A stretch of DNA of 64,000 bases from Stagnimonas aquatica (GCF_003730135.1 NZ_RJVO01000002.1:186001-250000), one strand, 5' to 3'. Numbered from the stretch's first letter, positions 27,090-36,094 are shown. Numbers and translations: made by a program. Notes: generated by a model from the letters alone, not told the origin.

Positions 27090-28091
27090 CTAGGCAGCAA
27101 ACGCCTGCGCCAGCAGTTCGTAGCTGCGCAGCCGCGCCGCGTGGTCGTAGAGATTGCTGGTGATCATCACTTCGTCGGCACCGCTGTCGCGCACGCGCTG
27201 CTCGATGCCGGCGCGCAACTGTGCCGGGGTGCCGACCAGGGTGCGGCTGCGGTACTCGCGCAGCACCTCGCGTTCGTGAGCGCTGTAGGGGTAGGCGAGC
27301 GCGGTCTCCGGGCTGGGCAGCGGCAGGAATTCGCCGCGACGGATGCGCAGCCAGGCGAGGTCCATGGTCGCGGCCAGATAGTCGGCCTCGTCTTCGGTTT
27401 CGGCGCAGACCGCCGCCAGCCCCAGCAGCGCATGCGGTCGAGGGAAGGCAGTGGAGGGCTGGAAGCTGTCCCGGTAGGCGCGGAACGCCGGCCCCGCCGG
27501 CGTCGGGCTGAAGTGGCTGGCAAAGCTGTAGCCCAGGCCCAGCGAGCCGGCCCACTGCGCGCTGGCGCCGCTGGAGCCCAACAGCCAGAGCGGCGGCAGC
27601 GGCGCATCGCCGGGCATGGGCTGGATGGCGCGGTAGGGATGGCTGGTGGGGAAGGCGCGGCTGCCGCCAAAGGCCTGCAACTCGGCGAGCTGGGCCGGGA
27701 ATTCGTGACCGTCGCTGGCATGCAAGGCACGGCTGGCAAGCCCGTCGGAACCCGGTGCGCGGCCCAGGCCCAGGTCGATGCGGCCGGGGTGCAGGGCCGC
27801 CAGCGTGCGGAACAGTTCCGCCACCTTCAGCGGCGCGTGGTTGGGCAGCATGATGCCGCCGGCGCCGACGTGGATGCGCGTGGTGGCGCTGGCGACATGG
27901 CCGATGAGGAGTTCCGGTGCGGCGCTGGCGACGCTGGGCATGCCGTGGTGCTCGGCAAACCAGTAGCGCGCATAGCCCAGGCGTTCGGCGTGGCGCGCGG
28001 TTTCCACCGTGCGGCGCAGCGCCTCGGCGGCGCTGCCGCCCTCCGGCACCGGCACCAGATCGAGTACAGAGAGCGGGAAGGAGAGCGACAT
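27090..28091 (-). CDS. LLM-class flavin-dependent oxidoreductase (LuxA-like)
   Basis: A 333-residue luciferase-like TIM-barrel protein. [44 protein letters not shown] and [12 protein letters not shown] are typical of the MsnO8/YhbW group of single-subunit luciferase relatives. It probably uses FMNH2 or F420-like flavin chemistry on an unknown substrate. It stands alone between repeat arrays. Confidence 0.88.
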   Translation of the reverse strand: MSLSFPLSVLDLVPVPEGGSAAEALRRTVETARHAERLGYARYWFAEHHGMPSVASAAPELLIGHVASATTRIHVGAGGIMLPNHAPLKVAELFRTLAALHPGRIDLGLGRAPGSDGLASRALHASDGHEFPAQLAELQAFGGSRAFPTSHPYRAIQPMPGDAPLPPLWLLGSSGASAQWAGSLGLGYSFASHFSPTPAGPAFRAYRDSFQPSTAFPRPHALLGLAAVCAETEDEADYLAATMDLAWLRIRRGEFLPLPSPETALAYPYSAHEREVLREYRSRTLVGTPAQLRAGIEQRVRDSGADEVMITSNLYDHAARLRSYELLAQAFAA

Positions 28092-28139
28092 GGTCTGAAG
28101 ACGATGGCGACGCCCGCGCCCGAATCAAGGTGAGCGCGT

Positions 28140-28185
28140 AGAGCCCCTCTCCCCTTGCGGGAGAGGGGTTGGGGAGAGGGGTGCG
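28140..28185. repeat. G+C-rich palindromic repeat
   Basis: CCCCTCTCCCC-TTGC-GGGAGAGGGG followed by TTGGGGAGAGGGG, between the LLM and phosphodiesterase genes. It belongs to the same family as the comF insert at 18201-18226. The gap 28092-28267 contains no gene. Confidence 0.75.
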
Positions 28186-28267
28186 AGCGGAGCGGATGCC
28201 TTCTTTCCGCCGAGTTCCGAAACGACACGACGCACCTCTCCCGCGAGGGAAGAGGGAACCCTCCGCA

Positions 28268-28723
28268 CTATTCGAGCATCAGCAGTTCCGGCTGCACGCG
28301 GTCGGCGTGGAGCGTCAACCGCGCGACCGACACCGGCAGGCTGAACCGGCGCGGGCCGGCGCTGCCCGGATTCAGGTAGAGCACGCCCTCGCGCAGCTCC
28401 GCCAGCGGCCGGTGCGAATGGCCCGCGACCACCACGTCGATGCCGGCGGCGAGCGGGTCGATGTCGAGTGCCTTGAGATCGTGCAGCAGGTAGAAGCGCT
28501 TGCCACCGGCCTCGACCGTGCACGTCTCCGGCAACGCCTGCGCCCAGGGCGCGGTGTCGTTGTTGCCACGCACCGCCAGCACCGGCGCGACGGCCTCCAG
28601 GGCCGACAGCACCTCAGGCGTGCCGATGTCGCCGGCGTGCAGAATCAGTTCGCTGCCGGCAAGCGCGGCAAGCGCCTGCGGCCGCAGCAGACCGTGGGTA
28701 TCGGAGATGACGCCGATGCGCAT
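28268..28723 (-). CDS. YfcE/MJ0936-type metallophosphodiesterase
   Basis: A 151-residue calcineurin-like phosphoesterase. The metal ligands are in MRIGVISDTHG (DTH), HAGDIG, VRGNND, and GHSHRPL, with LNPGSAGPRR at the end, the signature of the YfcE group acting on artificial phosphodiesters in vitro. Its ATG shares one base with the M1 peptidase stop, so the two genes are coupled. Confidence 0.93.
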   Translation of the reverse strand: MRIGVISDTHGLLRPQALAALAGSELILHAGDIGTPEVLSALEAVAPVLAVRGNNDTAPWAQALPETCTVEAGGKRFYLLHDLKALDIDPLAAGIDVVVAGHSHRPLAELREGVLYLNPGSAGPRRFSLPVSVARLTLHADRVQPELLMLE

Positions 28724-30684
28724 CAGGGCTTGGTCGCCGCCTGGGCCCGGGCCTGGGCCTCAGCCTCCGCTTCGGCAATCAGCTTGTCGATGCTGGCCTG
28801 GGCGATGGGGTGATAGCCCGGACGCGCCTCGGCATAGATCGCCTTGGCGCGCGCACGGCCGGCCTCGGTCGCCAGCAGCGCCTGATAGACCGGGCGGATG
28901 TAGTACATGCGTCCCACCGTCAGCAGGTGCTGACGCACCGCCTCGTCGGCGGCGCCGTAGCCGTGCCGGATCGCCAGCGGCAGCCAGCTCCGCAGCAGGA
29001 AGCGGTTCTGACTGCTGGTGAGCCGCGCGGCGGCATCCAGCTCGGCAAGCTGGCTGGCGCTCACCCGCTCCGGCAGGCCGTCGAGGAAGTAGGTCCAGTG
29101 CAACACGCTCCACGCGGAGAGCGGCAGTTGACTGGCGCTGATGCGGCCATCCAGCCAGTCGTTGCGGGCCTGCGCCACTTTCTCGAACGCATCGGAAGCC
29201 GGGAACTGCGTCGAGGCCGGCAGCGCCGGCTGGTAGATCCAGTCGCGCGCCAGCTCAGGCGCAAACCGCTCCGGCTGCGCCTTGAGCAGGTGCTCGTCGA
29301 GAAAGGCGAGGAAGTCCTCGGTGGTGCGGCTGGTGAAGGCGTTGCGGTCAAACCATTCGCGCAGGAAGGCGTCGAAGCGCTCGCGGCCAAAGGCGAGTTC
29401 CAGGTTGTAGAGGAACAGCGAGCCGCGGTTGTAGGCCACCGCGCCGGCGAAGTTGTCCGGATCGCCTTCCTGCGGCGGGCCGGCGAGTGCGCGTTGGGCT
29501 TCCGGTACTTCGGGCAGATCGCGCTTCAACTCCTCGGCTTCCAGCACGCGCTCGATGTCACCGCGCTCGCGGCCGTACACCGCCTCCATCAGGCGGTTGG
29601 TGACATAGCTGGTGAAGCCCTCGTTGAGCCAGAAGTCGCGCCAACTGGCATTGGTGACCAGGTTGCCCGACCAACTGTGCGCCAGCTCGTGCGCCACCAG
29701 CGAGACCAGCGACTTGTCACCGACGATCACCGTGGGCGAGGCGAAGGTCAGGCGCGGATTTTCCATACCGCCGAAGGGAAAGCTCGGCGGCAGGATCAGC
29801 AGGTCGTAGCGCCCCCAGCGATAAGGTCCGTAGAGCTTTTCGGCCACCTCGATCATCTTCTCGGTGTCGGAAAACTCGCGCGCCGCCCGCTCCAGCATCG
29901 CTGGCTCGGCGTAGATGCCACTGCGCGGCCCGGTGCTGGCAAAGCCCAGCTCACCCACCGCCAGCGCTAGCAGATAGGAGGGAATAGGTTGCGGCATGCG
30001 GAAGCTGTAGTCGCCGTCGAGCAGCGCCTTGGCCTCGTTCTCCGCGCCCATCACCGCCAAGAGGTTCTTCGGCGTGCGGATGCGCGCCTCGTAGGTGAAG
30101 CGCACCCCGGGTGTGTCCTGCAAGGGCACCCAACTGCGGGCGTGGATGGTCTGCGACTGGCTGAACAGGAAGGGCTGCTTCTTGCCGGCGGTCTGCACCG
30201 GCGCCAGCCATTGCAGGCCGCTGGCCTCGGGCGAAGTGCGGTAGGCGATCCGCACCCGGTCGGCACCGGCCGGCAGGGCGATGCGCAGCGCGCTGCCCAG
30301 CACCGGGTCGGCGGCATCGAGTTTGTAGCTCGTCGCCTGCCAGGCGCCCTCGCCCACCGCCGCCTGCACCTCGGCGATCTCCAGCGCGCGGGTATCGAGC
30401 ACCAGCTCCTTCGCGGCGGCGTCCAACCGCTGCAACTTCAGCTCGGCGCTGCCGATCAGGCGCCGCTGCTCGAAGTCCACCGTCAGATCAAGCTTGAGCG
30501 CCGACAGCCGCAGCGCCTCGACATTGGCGTAGGACGCGAGGTCGCGGCGCGGATCGACCTTGGGCGCGGCCGGAGCCTGGGTGTCGGCGGCGGGCGACGC
30601 GGGCGTTTCACTGCGGCGGCAAGCGGTGGAGGTCATGGCGGTGAGCAGCAACAGGGGCAATAGCAGGGCAGCAGCGCGAGGCAT
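28723..30684 (-). CDS. M1-family aminopeptidase lipoprotein (leukotriene A4 hydrolase-like)
   Basis: A 653-residue zinc peptidase with lipoprotein signal (AMTSTAC). The exopeptidase motif is PFGGMENPR; the zinc site is HELAHSWSGN with the distal NEGFT. The C-terminal helical domain (WYF-rich, RMYYIRPVYQAL near the end) matches the leukotriene A4 hydrolase branch. It would remove N-terminal residues from peptides in the envelope. ATG 30684 provides the signal peptide. Coupled to the phosphodiesterase gene downstream. Confidence 0.93.
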   Translation of the reverse strand: MPRAAALLLPLLLLTAMTSTACRRSETPASPAADTQAPAAPKVDPRRDLASYANVEALRLSALKLDLTVDFEQRRLIGSAELKLQRLDAAAKELVLDTRALEIAEVQAAVGEGAWQATSYKLDAADPVLGSALRIALPAGADRVRIAYRTSPEASGLQWLAPVQTAGKKQPFLFSQSQTIHARSWVPLQDTPGVRFTYEARIRTPKNLLAVMGAENEAKALLDGDYSFRMPQPIPSYLLALAVGELGFASTGPRSGIYAEPAMLERAAREFSDTEKMIEVAEKLYGPYRWGRYDLLILPPSFPFGGMENPRLTFASPTVIVGDKSLVSLVAHELAHSWSGNLVTNASWRDFWLNEGFTSYVTNRLMEAVYGRERGDIERVLEAEELKRDLPEVPEAQRALAGPPQEGDPDNFAGAVAYNRGSLFLYNLELAFGRERFDAFLREWFDRNAFTSRTTEDFLAFLDEHLLKAQPERFAPELARDWIYQPALPASTQFPASDAFEKVAQARNDWLDGRISASQLPLSAWSVLHWTYFLDGLPERVSASQLAELDAAARLTSSQNRFLLRSWLPLAIRHGYGAADEAVRQHLLTVGRMYYIRPVYQALLATEAGRARAKAIYAEARPGYHPIAQASIDKLIAEAEAEAQARAQAATKP

Positions 30685-30750
30685 GGCGGAGTTCGCAGGG
30701 CGACGGGTTTCGAGGCCCCCATGATAGGCGGCCGGCACGGCATGACGCGC

Positions 30751-31173
30751 CTAGTCGGCCCAGGGATCGTAGCTGCCGATCCACCACAGATGCCCTTCCG
30801 GATCGCGGCAGGCATAGCCCTTGCCGCCGTAATCCTTGGCCTCCAGCGGCTCGATGATCTCGGCACCTGCGGCGACCGCGCGTTGGTAGTGCGCATCGAC
30901 ATCGGCGACGGTGAAGCAACAGCACTGCGTCTCCCGTCCACCGATCTCGTCCGGCTGCGCCATGCGCTGCCCCCAGGCGTCATCGCGCGCGCTGCTGACC
31001 ATGATCAGCCCGTTGCGCAGCGTGAGCTGCGCATGCGCGATACCGCGCTCGCCGTCTTCGTAGACCGCGCGTCGCTCGAAACCCAGTGCCTTGCACAACC
31101 AGGCGATGGCGGCTTGGGCATCGCGGTAGCGCAGCGCGGGTTTGATGGTGGTGCGGGGATTGGCAGCGATGAT
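30751..31173 (-). CDS. VOC/glyoxalase-family protein, probable ATC start
   Basis: A small vicinal-oxygen-chelate protein. The recognisable domain needs TTIKPALRYRDAQAAIAWLC at its N-terminus, but there is no in-frame ATG, GTG or TTG before that segment. An ATC at 31173 has GGAGG seven bases upstream, so it is either a rare non-AUG start or a mutated ATG. A TTG at 31098 would drop the first 25 residues. The rest, ending YACRDPEGHLWWIGSYDPW, is a normal glyoxalase-like fold of unknown substrate. It borders the low-G+C island. Confidence 0.75.
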   Translation of the reverse strand: MIAANPRTTIKPALRYRDAQAAIAWLCKALGFERRAVYEDGERGIAHAQLTLRNGLIMVSSARDDAWGQRMAQPDEIGGRETQCCCFTVADVDAHYQRAVAAGAEIIEPLEAKDYGGKGYACRDPEGHLWWIGSYDPWAD

Positions 31174-31272
31174 CGTGCGGCCTCCAGCCGGAGAGGGAAC
31201 TCTGGTGTACCTTCATGGGTACGGGCGGATGCTCCGTCCGGGATCAGCCCAAAGCGGGCATTGGCGCCCAAC

Positions 31273-32205
31273 GTGACAGTCTTGTCGCGGGCAACTAGCC
31301 TATCGCTGCGCTCCAGACATTTATTGCGCACCCCGCTTATTCCGAAAGCTATTACAGGACCTAGTGCCGTGCAGTTGTCGCGCTTGTTCACTACTACTAC
31401 CTACAAAGCCTTAGCTGAAGGGCGAGGTGCGAAAGTCGTCAAGTCGATACTGTCAGACTGTGAGTGCCTGTCTCAATACAGGGGCATGCCCATCCGCGCA
31501 GTGTACGACGAGGCCTACGCAGGCCTCTTCGCTGGCTATCGGAATGAGTATGTGTTCAAGAACGAGATCACAAAGCGCATCTTGCTTGGCAAGCACTCTC
31601 TTCGGACTGCGCGACTGCTTTCGGAGTTCTGGATCAAGGATGTAAAAGTAGATGTCGCCGTCATAAACGGCACTTCGTCCGCTTACGAAATCAAGACCGA
31701 CCTTGACGATTTTGATCGTCTGTCGAGGCAGCTGGCACGCTACTCGTTGGTATTTGATCGCGTCTATGTCGTTACGTCTGAGGTGATATCAGACTCGGTA
31801 GCAAAAAAAATCCCCGGCCACGTTGGGCAAGTAGTTCTTACGCGGAAAGGATCGCTAAGCACACGCAAGGAAGCCCTCTCGAACAGGGGGCACACTGATC
31901 CGGACGCGATTTTTCAGAGTCTTCGGCTGTCGGAGATTGAGGACATCGGTGAGGCATTTGGCGTGCAGCGGTATGCCGGTCCCAATCTTCATCGTCGGCG
32001 GCACTACCTCAATTCCTTCCGCCAAATGGAGCCAGCGCAAGCGCATCAAAGCATGGTTGACGTGCTGCGCAAGAGAGAGATTCATGGCGCCCAGCTTGAG
32101 CTAATAAAAGGAGCTCCCGATAGCATGAAGCACCTCTGCCTAAGCAGGCAGTTGACGGTGACCGGCTATCGGGTAGTGGCTGAGGCACTGGACGCCCGCT
32201 TGTAA
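31273..32205 (+). CDS. sce7726-family protein, nuclease-fold candidate
   Basis: About 310 residues depending on start; GTG 31273, TTG 31282 and TTG 31324 are candidates and none has a clear ribosome site. RHLLRTPLIPKAITGPSAVQ and YRNEYVFKNEITKRILLG match the start of the sce7726 family, named after a Sorangium gene. VDVAVINGTSSAYEIKTDLD has the D-x(n)-E-x-K arrangement of PD-(D/E)XK nucleases (D in VDVAV, EIK). The C-terminal third is unassigned. Base composition is visibly lower in G+C than the flanks. It is followed 59 bp later by sce7725, its usual partner. Confidence 0.8.
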   Translation: MTVLSRATSLSLRSRHLLRTPLIPKAITGPSAVQLSRLFTTTTYKALAEGRGAKVVKSILSDCECLSQYRGMPIRAVYDEAYAGLFAGYRNEYVFKNEITKRILLGKHSLRTARLLSEFWIKDVKVDVAVINGTSSAYEIKTDLDDFDRLSRQLARYSLVFDRVYVVTSEVISDSVAKKIPGHVGQVVLTRKGSLSTRKEALSNRGHTDPDAIFQSLRLSEIEDIGEAFGVQRYAGPNLHRRRHYLNSFRQMEPAQAHQSMVDVLRKREIHGAQLELIKGAPDSMKHLCLSRQLTVTGYRVVAEALDARL

Positions 32206-32264
32206 TTCAGGAATAGTGTTCGTGGGGAAAAACAAATAGAACCCACTGGCCTAGGGAGGCCGCT

Positions 32265-33200
32265 ATGTATGTTCCTGTACTTCACGCTCGTCAATCCGAG
32301 CGCTCCGCAGTGCTGCGCGTTAGTCCGTTGATCAAGGCTTCAGACCTCTGTAAGCCATTTTTTCAGCCTGTTACCAATAAGCAGCGAGATGTGGAGTTGT
32401 TGGTGCGGCAGGCCAGCGAGGCAGAGTTGCCCTGTTTCCTGTTAACCACGCCTTTGTACGACTCCGCGCCTTCCCAGCGCCAGATTCTTGCTGCGATCAA
32501 TGCATTCGACGAGAACGACTGCATGACACCCGTGGTGGCGATTACGAGTGAGTTGGATGTGGCAACTTTCGAACGCCGCATCGCTGCTGTTGGGCGGAAA
32601 GAATTTGCTGTATTCCACGATTCGGAGCCGGGTGCACCGAACCCGTTTCGCGATGCTTTAGCTCGTGCTCCGGGGCTGCTTGTTTGGCATCTGTTTCGAG
32701 GCGACACCTGTTCCGACAGGTATATGCGGCAGTGGCCCGGTCCGAAAGCGACTATCAGCGACCACTTTAATCGGCGTCCCCGGAATCAGGACTACGCTGC
32801 GGATACTGATGAGCTGTACGCAGCTCGGCTGCGTGTTCCCGGGTTCGATGCATTCGGGGATTACACCATCACGGGGGATTTCTACGCGGCGGGTGGAGGG
32901 CGGCCCGGAGCGGTAGCAATTCACCTGAGTTACGAACGGCCTGACGGCACTGTGGGCATGCGACATTTCCTTTCAGATAGCCATGACCGCGCAGATGACG
33001 TTCGCGACAAATTTCAAGAAGCTCTCGCTTATTTGATCGACTTTCTAGCGAGGCAGCGCGGGCGTCTTGATTTCTCGTCAGCCTGCGATGAGCTTAAGGT
33101 CCTTCAGCAGCGGTCACACTTTCCTGGGCTGCCCGCGCTAAAAAGGATTTCCATCCAGCATCACATCGAGTTGATGATTCAACTCGCCCGGCGGCCTTAG
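32265..33200 (+). CDS. sce7725-family protein
   Basis: A 311-residue protein with no signal peptide or membrane span. MYVPVLHARQSERSAVL and ISDHFNRRPRNQDYA, followed by FGDYTITGDFYAAGGG and AVAIHLSYERPDGTVGMRHF, match the sce7725 family, which is related to the phage Beta-protein family. Its biochemical role is unknown. AGGGAGG stands five bases before the ATG. sce7725 and sce7726 genes recur as neighbours in unrelated bacteria, which suggests they work together (established co-occurrence; function is inference). Confidence 0.82.
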   Translation: MYVPVLHARQSERSAVLRVSPLIKASDLCKPFFQPVTNKQRDVELLVRQASEAELPCFLLTTPLYDSAPSQRQILAAINAFDENDCMTPVVAITSELDVATFERRIAAVGRKEFAVFHDSEPGAPNPFRDALARAPGLLVWHLFRGDTCSDRYMRQWPGPKATISDHFNRRPRNQDYAADTDELYAARLRVPGFDAFGDYTITGDFYAAGGGRPGAVAIHLSYERPDGTVGMRHFLSDSHDRADDVRDKFQEALAYLIDFLARQRGRLDFSSACDELKVLQQRSHFPGLPALKRISIQHHIELMIQLARRP

Positions 33201-33213
33201 TTCCTTTCGCCGG

Positions 33214-33852
33214 TCAAGCTGGCGGATTCACGAGGCCGTGGGTACTTTTGTGGGCAGCAGCTATTTCGGCTTGCAACAGAGCCACTACTTCTGCCCTTGC
33301 AGTTTTTACGCCGTTCGGGAAGAAATTGTTGATGCCCGGGTCGCAGCCCTGATCGGCCATCACCCCTGCGCGAACGGAGTTAAACATTTCTGCATTGATC
33401 AGCATTAGCAGCAATTCTGGGAAGATGACGCAGCGCCCCCGCAGCATGTCCGCCACCCTCTTGCTCATTTCGTTATTGGCGATTTCGACGAGAGCTTTTT
33501 TGTCGCCCGTATAGATTGTCACTTTTGAATCTACAGCTGCTGCCGCCAGCCAAAGCGCGTCGCCGGACTGGATGTTCCCGCCTCTGGGAATAATCGTCAG
33601 CAAATCTATCGCCTCTGGTGAAAGCGTCAGAGTCTTGAACCCTTTTACTGCCGCGTGCAACGTATCTCGCTGCCCGATATTTGCAAGCAAGCGGATGTGC
33701 TTTAGGCGGCCCTCGAAGTCACAAGAGGCGGCTAGAGAGTGCTGCACAATCACGTCTCCGCTGTGCCGTCTGACAAGTTGCTTCGTCGTCGCGTCTAAGA
33801 GGTTGTAGCGAGTCGATTTGACGAGCACATCGTTGTCAACGACGGCAGTCAT
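33214..33852 (-). CDS. PIN-like domain protein partnered with ImmA/IrrE peptidase
   Basis: A 212-residue protein from ATG 33852. Acidic residues are spaced as in PIN-domain ribonucleases: D6 and D8 in VVDNDVLVK, D98 in SGDALWLAAA, and D117 in YTGDKKAL. The remaining C-terminal part (INNFFPNGVKTARAEVVALL) is unassigned. The ATG overlaps the stop of the metallopeptidase gene by one base (TAATG), so the pair is translationally coupled. This resembles PIN/ImmA toxin-antitoxin-like pairs. Its end is 13 bp from the sce7725 stop, on the opposite strand. Confidence 0.7.
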   Translation of the reverse strand: MTAVVDNDVLVKSTRYNLLDATTKQLVRRHSGDVIVQHSLAASCDFEGRLKHIRLLANIGQRDTLHAAVKGFKTLTLSPEAIDLLTIIPRGGNIQSGDALWLAAAAVDSKVTIYTGDKKALVEIANNEMSKRVADMLRGRCVIFPELLLMLINAEMFNSVRAGVMADQGCDPGINNFFPNGVKTARAEVVALLQAEIAAAHKSTHGLVNPPA

Positions 33853-34850
33853 TAAGAAGCCTCGACGCAAAGAGCTCGAGCGACGAAAGATCTTCCCTCA
33901 TCGGTCATATTGCCCCAGTCGAGATGAGCTCTTGCGATCCGATTAATGAGCTTCGGACCGTCTTTTTGCTCATCGACGGAGATTAAGTTCAGCACCTGCC
34001 CGGCTGCTGCCCAAGCGTTGTTTTGCGCAGCAAAGCGAAGCAGTAGGTGCCCGGCATCGATTGCCTGATCGCGAGCCAACTTGGAAATTTGACGTGCTAG
34101 GGGTGTGCCGGTAAGTGATGGATTAGCGGGGAGGTCAATCGCCCGCGATCCGGCTAGCAGCGATAATCCGTACTTATTGGCCTCATCTTCCTCGTCATCT
34201 TTTTCAACTGAAGAGGTGTCGATGTCTGCATCAAGGATTAGGCCATTCTCCGTCAGGTGACCGAGAGCGATATGGCCAGCCTCGTGCGCAACATAGAAGA
34301 GCTGCCATGCGGCGTGCTGGCGTTTCCCCCCAACGACCACGCATGGTCTGCCGCCTACATCCATGACCATTGCATCCGGCCGGCTGAACTTGTCGGGCAG
34401 GTCCGAAAAATGGACAACAGGAATGCCGTGCTGCCAAAGAGCAGTCAGCAGGCTTTCCAAGCATACGAGGCCAGTAGACTTGAGGACCTCCACCCTCAGC
34501 ATTTCTGGGTCAGCTGGCAGCTGCTGCACCTGACTGGCAACAGCGGACGCCACTGACCTTGCGAGCGCCCCAAACATGGCAGCCGCCGGAGTGAGGGCTT
34601 CAGCTGAAACCTTTAAAGCACGCTTGAACAAGGGGGGGGAAGGCGGGGTAGCAAAGGCTGCCCCATGCCCAGATAGCAGTGCCTCTAGATCTAGCCCCAG
34701 AATGGTGGACAACAGAACTTTGGCTTCGACAAGTTCCGTGGTGCTGGTGGGCGGATATGCCAGCATCCATTCTGGAAGTACCCGCAGTAGGTACCGCCTT
34801 TCAATTCCCAGCGCAGAGATGCTGGTTAATAAAGAGTTGAAATCGCTCAC
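33852..34850 (-). CDS. ImmA/IrrE-family metallopeptidase
   Basis: From GTG 34850, with GAGGG seven bases upstream, it has 332 residues; ATG 34871 is an alternative with a poorer site. The zinc motif HEAGHIALGH lies at about residues 189-198 and the third ligand region EDEANKYGLSLLAG follows about 40 residues later, as in ImmA and IrrE. The N-terminal 120 residues have no recognisable helix-turn-helix. ImmA proteases free mobile elements by cleaving their repressor and IrrE cleaves DdrO; no such repressor is encoded here. The gene leads a two-gene operon with the PIN-like protein. Confidence 0.85.
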   Translation of the reverse strand: MSDFNSLLTSISALGIERRYLLRVLPEWMLAYPPTSTTELVEAKVLLSTILGLDLEALLSGHGAAFATPPSPPLFKRALKVSAEALTPAAAMFGALARSVASAVASQVQQLPADPEMLRVEVLKSTGLVCLESLLTALWQHGIPVVHFSDLPDKFSRPDAMVMDVGGRPCVVVGGKRQHAAWQLFYVAHEAGHIALGHLTENGLILDADIDTSSVEKDDEEDEANKYGLSLLAGSRAIDLPANPSLTGTPLARQISKLARDQAIDAGHLLLRFAAQNNAWAAAGQVLNLISVDEQKDGPKLINRIARAHLDWGNMTDEGRSFVARALCVEAS

Positions 34851-34871
34851 TTGCTTGCCCTCGCAATGCAT

Positions 34872-35161
34872 CCAGTTCGCCGAAAACGCTCCGGCGCCTG
34901 ATGTTTTTTTTGTGAGATCGCGATTTGTCGGCGAGTGGAGTTTAGCTTGCTGGAGTCGGTTTAGTCGACCACATCTCCTATTGCCAGATCACTGCCACTT
35001 GGTCACCTAGCGGACGAGATGTTGAAGTTCCATGAGCGTCCGCTAATGGCACTCAGTCGCCACTGACAAAATCAGCCCAAAAACGAAGCTGTAGTCGGTC
35101 CGGTCTCTGACTCGGCGCCGTTGCCGACACGATCAAAACCGGCCCTCGCTAGACATCCGCA
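34872..35161. other. Intergenic right edge of the low-G+C island
   Basis: About 290 bp between the metallopeptidase start and the AraC stop. I find no convincing gene, tRNA or terminal repeat here. The composition is mixed, with AT-rich stretches such as GTTTTTTTTGTGAG near 34900, so the promoter for the metallopeptidase operon is likely here. The island boundary probably falls between about 35050 and 35160. Confidence 0.5.
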
Positions 35162-36094
35162 CTAAGCCAATCCCGGCAAAATCTCACCAGCCACCGCATT
35201 CGGTGGCTGGCGCCCATACCGGCTCGGCGGCTGTCCGACGTACCGACTGAACGCGGTGCTGAAGGCACTGGCCGAGCCGTAGCCGACGCGCTCGGCGATC
35301 TCGGCGAGGCCAAGCTCCTGGCGGCGCAGCAAGCCCTTGGCGACGGCCATGCGCCAGGCGACCAGGTATTCCATCGGCGACAGGCCCAGCGCGCTGGTGA
35401 AGCGCTGGTAGAAAGCCGAGCGTGAGAGGGCCGCCTTTCTCGCCAGCTCGGCCACCGTCCAGGGCCGGGCGGGATCGCCGTGGATGTGGCGGATGGCGCG
35501 TGCCAGCCGGGCATCGGCCAGGCCGCGCAGCAGGCCGGGCGGTGCGCTTCCGCCGGGCGCGGCGCGCAGGGCTTCGATCAGCAGTACTTCCACCAGGCGG
35601 CTGAGCACCAGCTCCCGGCCGGAGCGCTTCTCGCGCGACTCTTCGCTGAGCAAGCGCACCAGCACCGACAAGCGCTCGACGCCGCGCACCTGCACCAGTG
35701 CCGGCAACAGTGACACCAGCAAGGCCGAGTCCGGCGAGTCGAACACGAAGTAGCCGCCGAGCAGGCGCACATCGGGGCGCCCGCCACGGCTGCCGTGGCG
35801 CAGTTCGCCGGTGCTGCTGGCGCTGACCTTGGGGTCTATCGCCACCGGCTCGGCCGGCTCGAAGCCGGACATGGTGAAGCCCGGCGTGGCCGGCAACAGC
35901 ACAAAGTCGCCCTGCTCCAGCCGGATCGGCGCCTCGCCGTCCACGGCCAGCAGGCAGCCGCCTTCCAGCACCACGCAGAAGCTCGGTTGCCCGAACACCG
36001 AGTAGCGCACCGCCCAGCGTCCGGCGCCGCTGATGCCTTTGGAAAACACCGCGCTGGGGCGGAGCAAGGCGATGACTTCGGTCAAAGGGTCCAT
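35162..36094 (-). CDS. AraC-family transcriptional regulator with cupin-type N-domain
   Basis: A 310-residue regulator. The N-terminal domain (about residues 5-180) is a cupin of the AraC_binding/cupin_6 kind (VVLEGGCLLAVDGE, LEQGDFVLLPATPGF). The C-terminal 110 residues have two helix-turn-helix motifs: WTVAELARKAALSRSAFYQR and LAEIAERVGYGSASAFSTAF. It is divergent from an SDR gene, its likely target, with two direct-repeat sites in the shared promoter region. Confidence 0.93.
   Translation of the reverse strand: MDPLTEVIALLRPSAVFSKGISGAGRWAVRYSVFGQPSFCVVLEGGCLLAVDGEAPIRLEQGDFVLLPATPGFTMSGFEPAEPVAIDPKVSASSTGELRHGSRGGRPDVRLLGGYFVFDSPDSALLVSLLPALVQVRGVERLSVLVRLLSEESREKRSGRELVLSRLVEVLLIEALRAAPGGSAPPGLLRGLADARLARAIRHIHGDPARPWTVAELARKAALSRSAFYQRFTSALGLSPMEYLVAWRMAVAKGLLRRQELGLAEIAERVGYGSASAFSTAFSRYVGQPPSRYGRQPPNAVAGEILPGLA

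Noticed and set aside
34872-35161. Attachment site or tRNA at the island edge
   Set aside because: No tRNA-like sequence and no direct repeat shared with the left edge near 31.2 kb could be found by eye.
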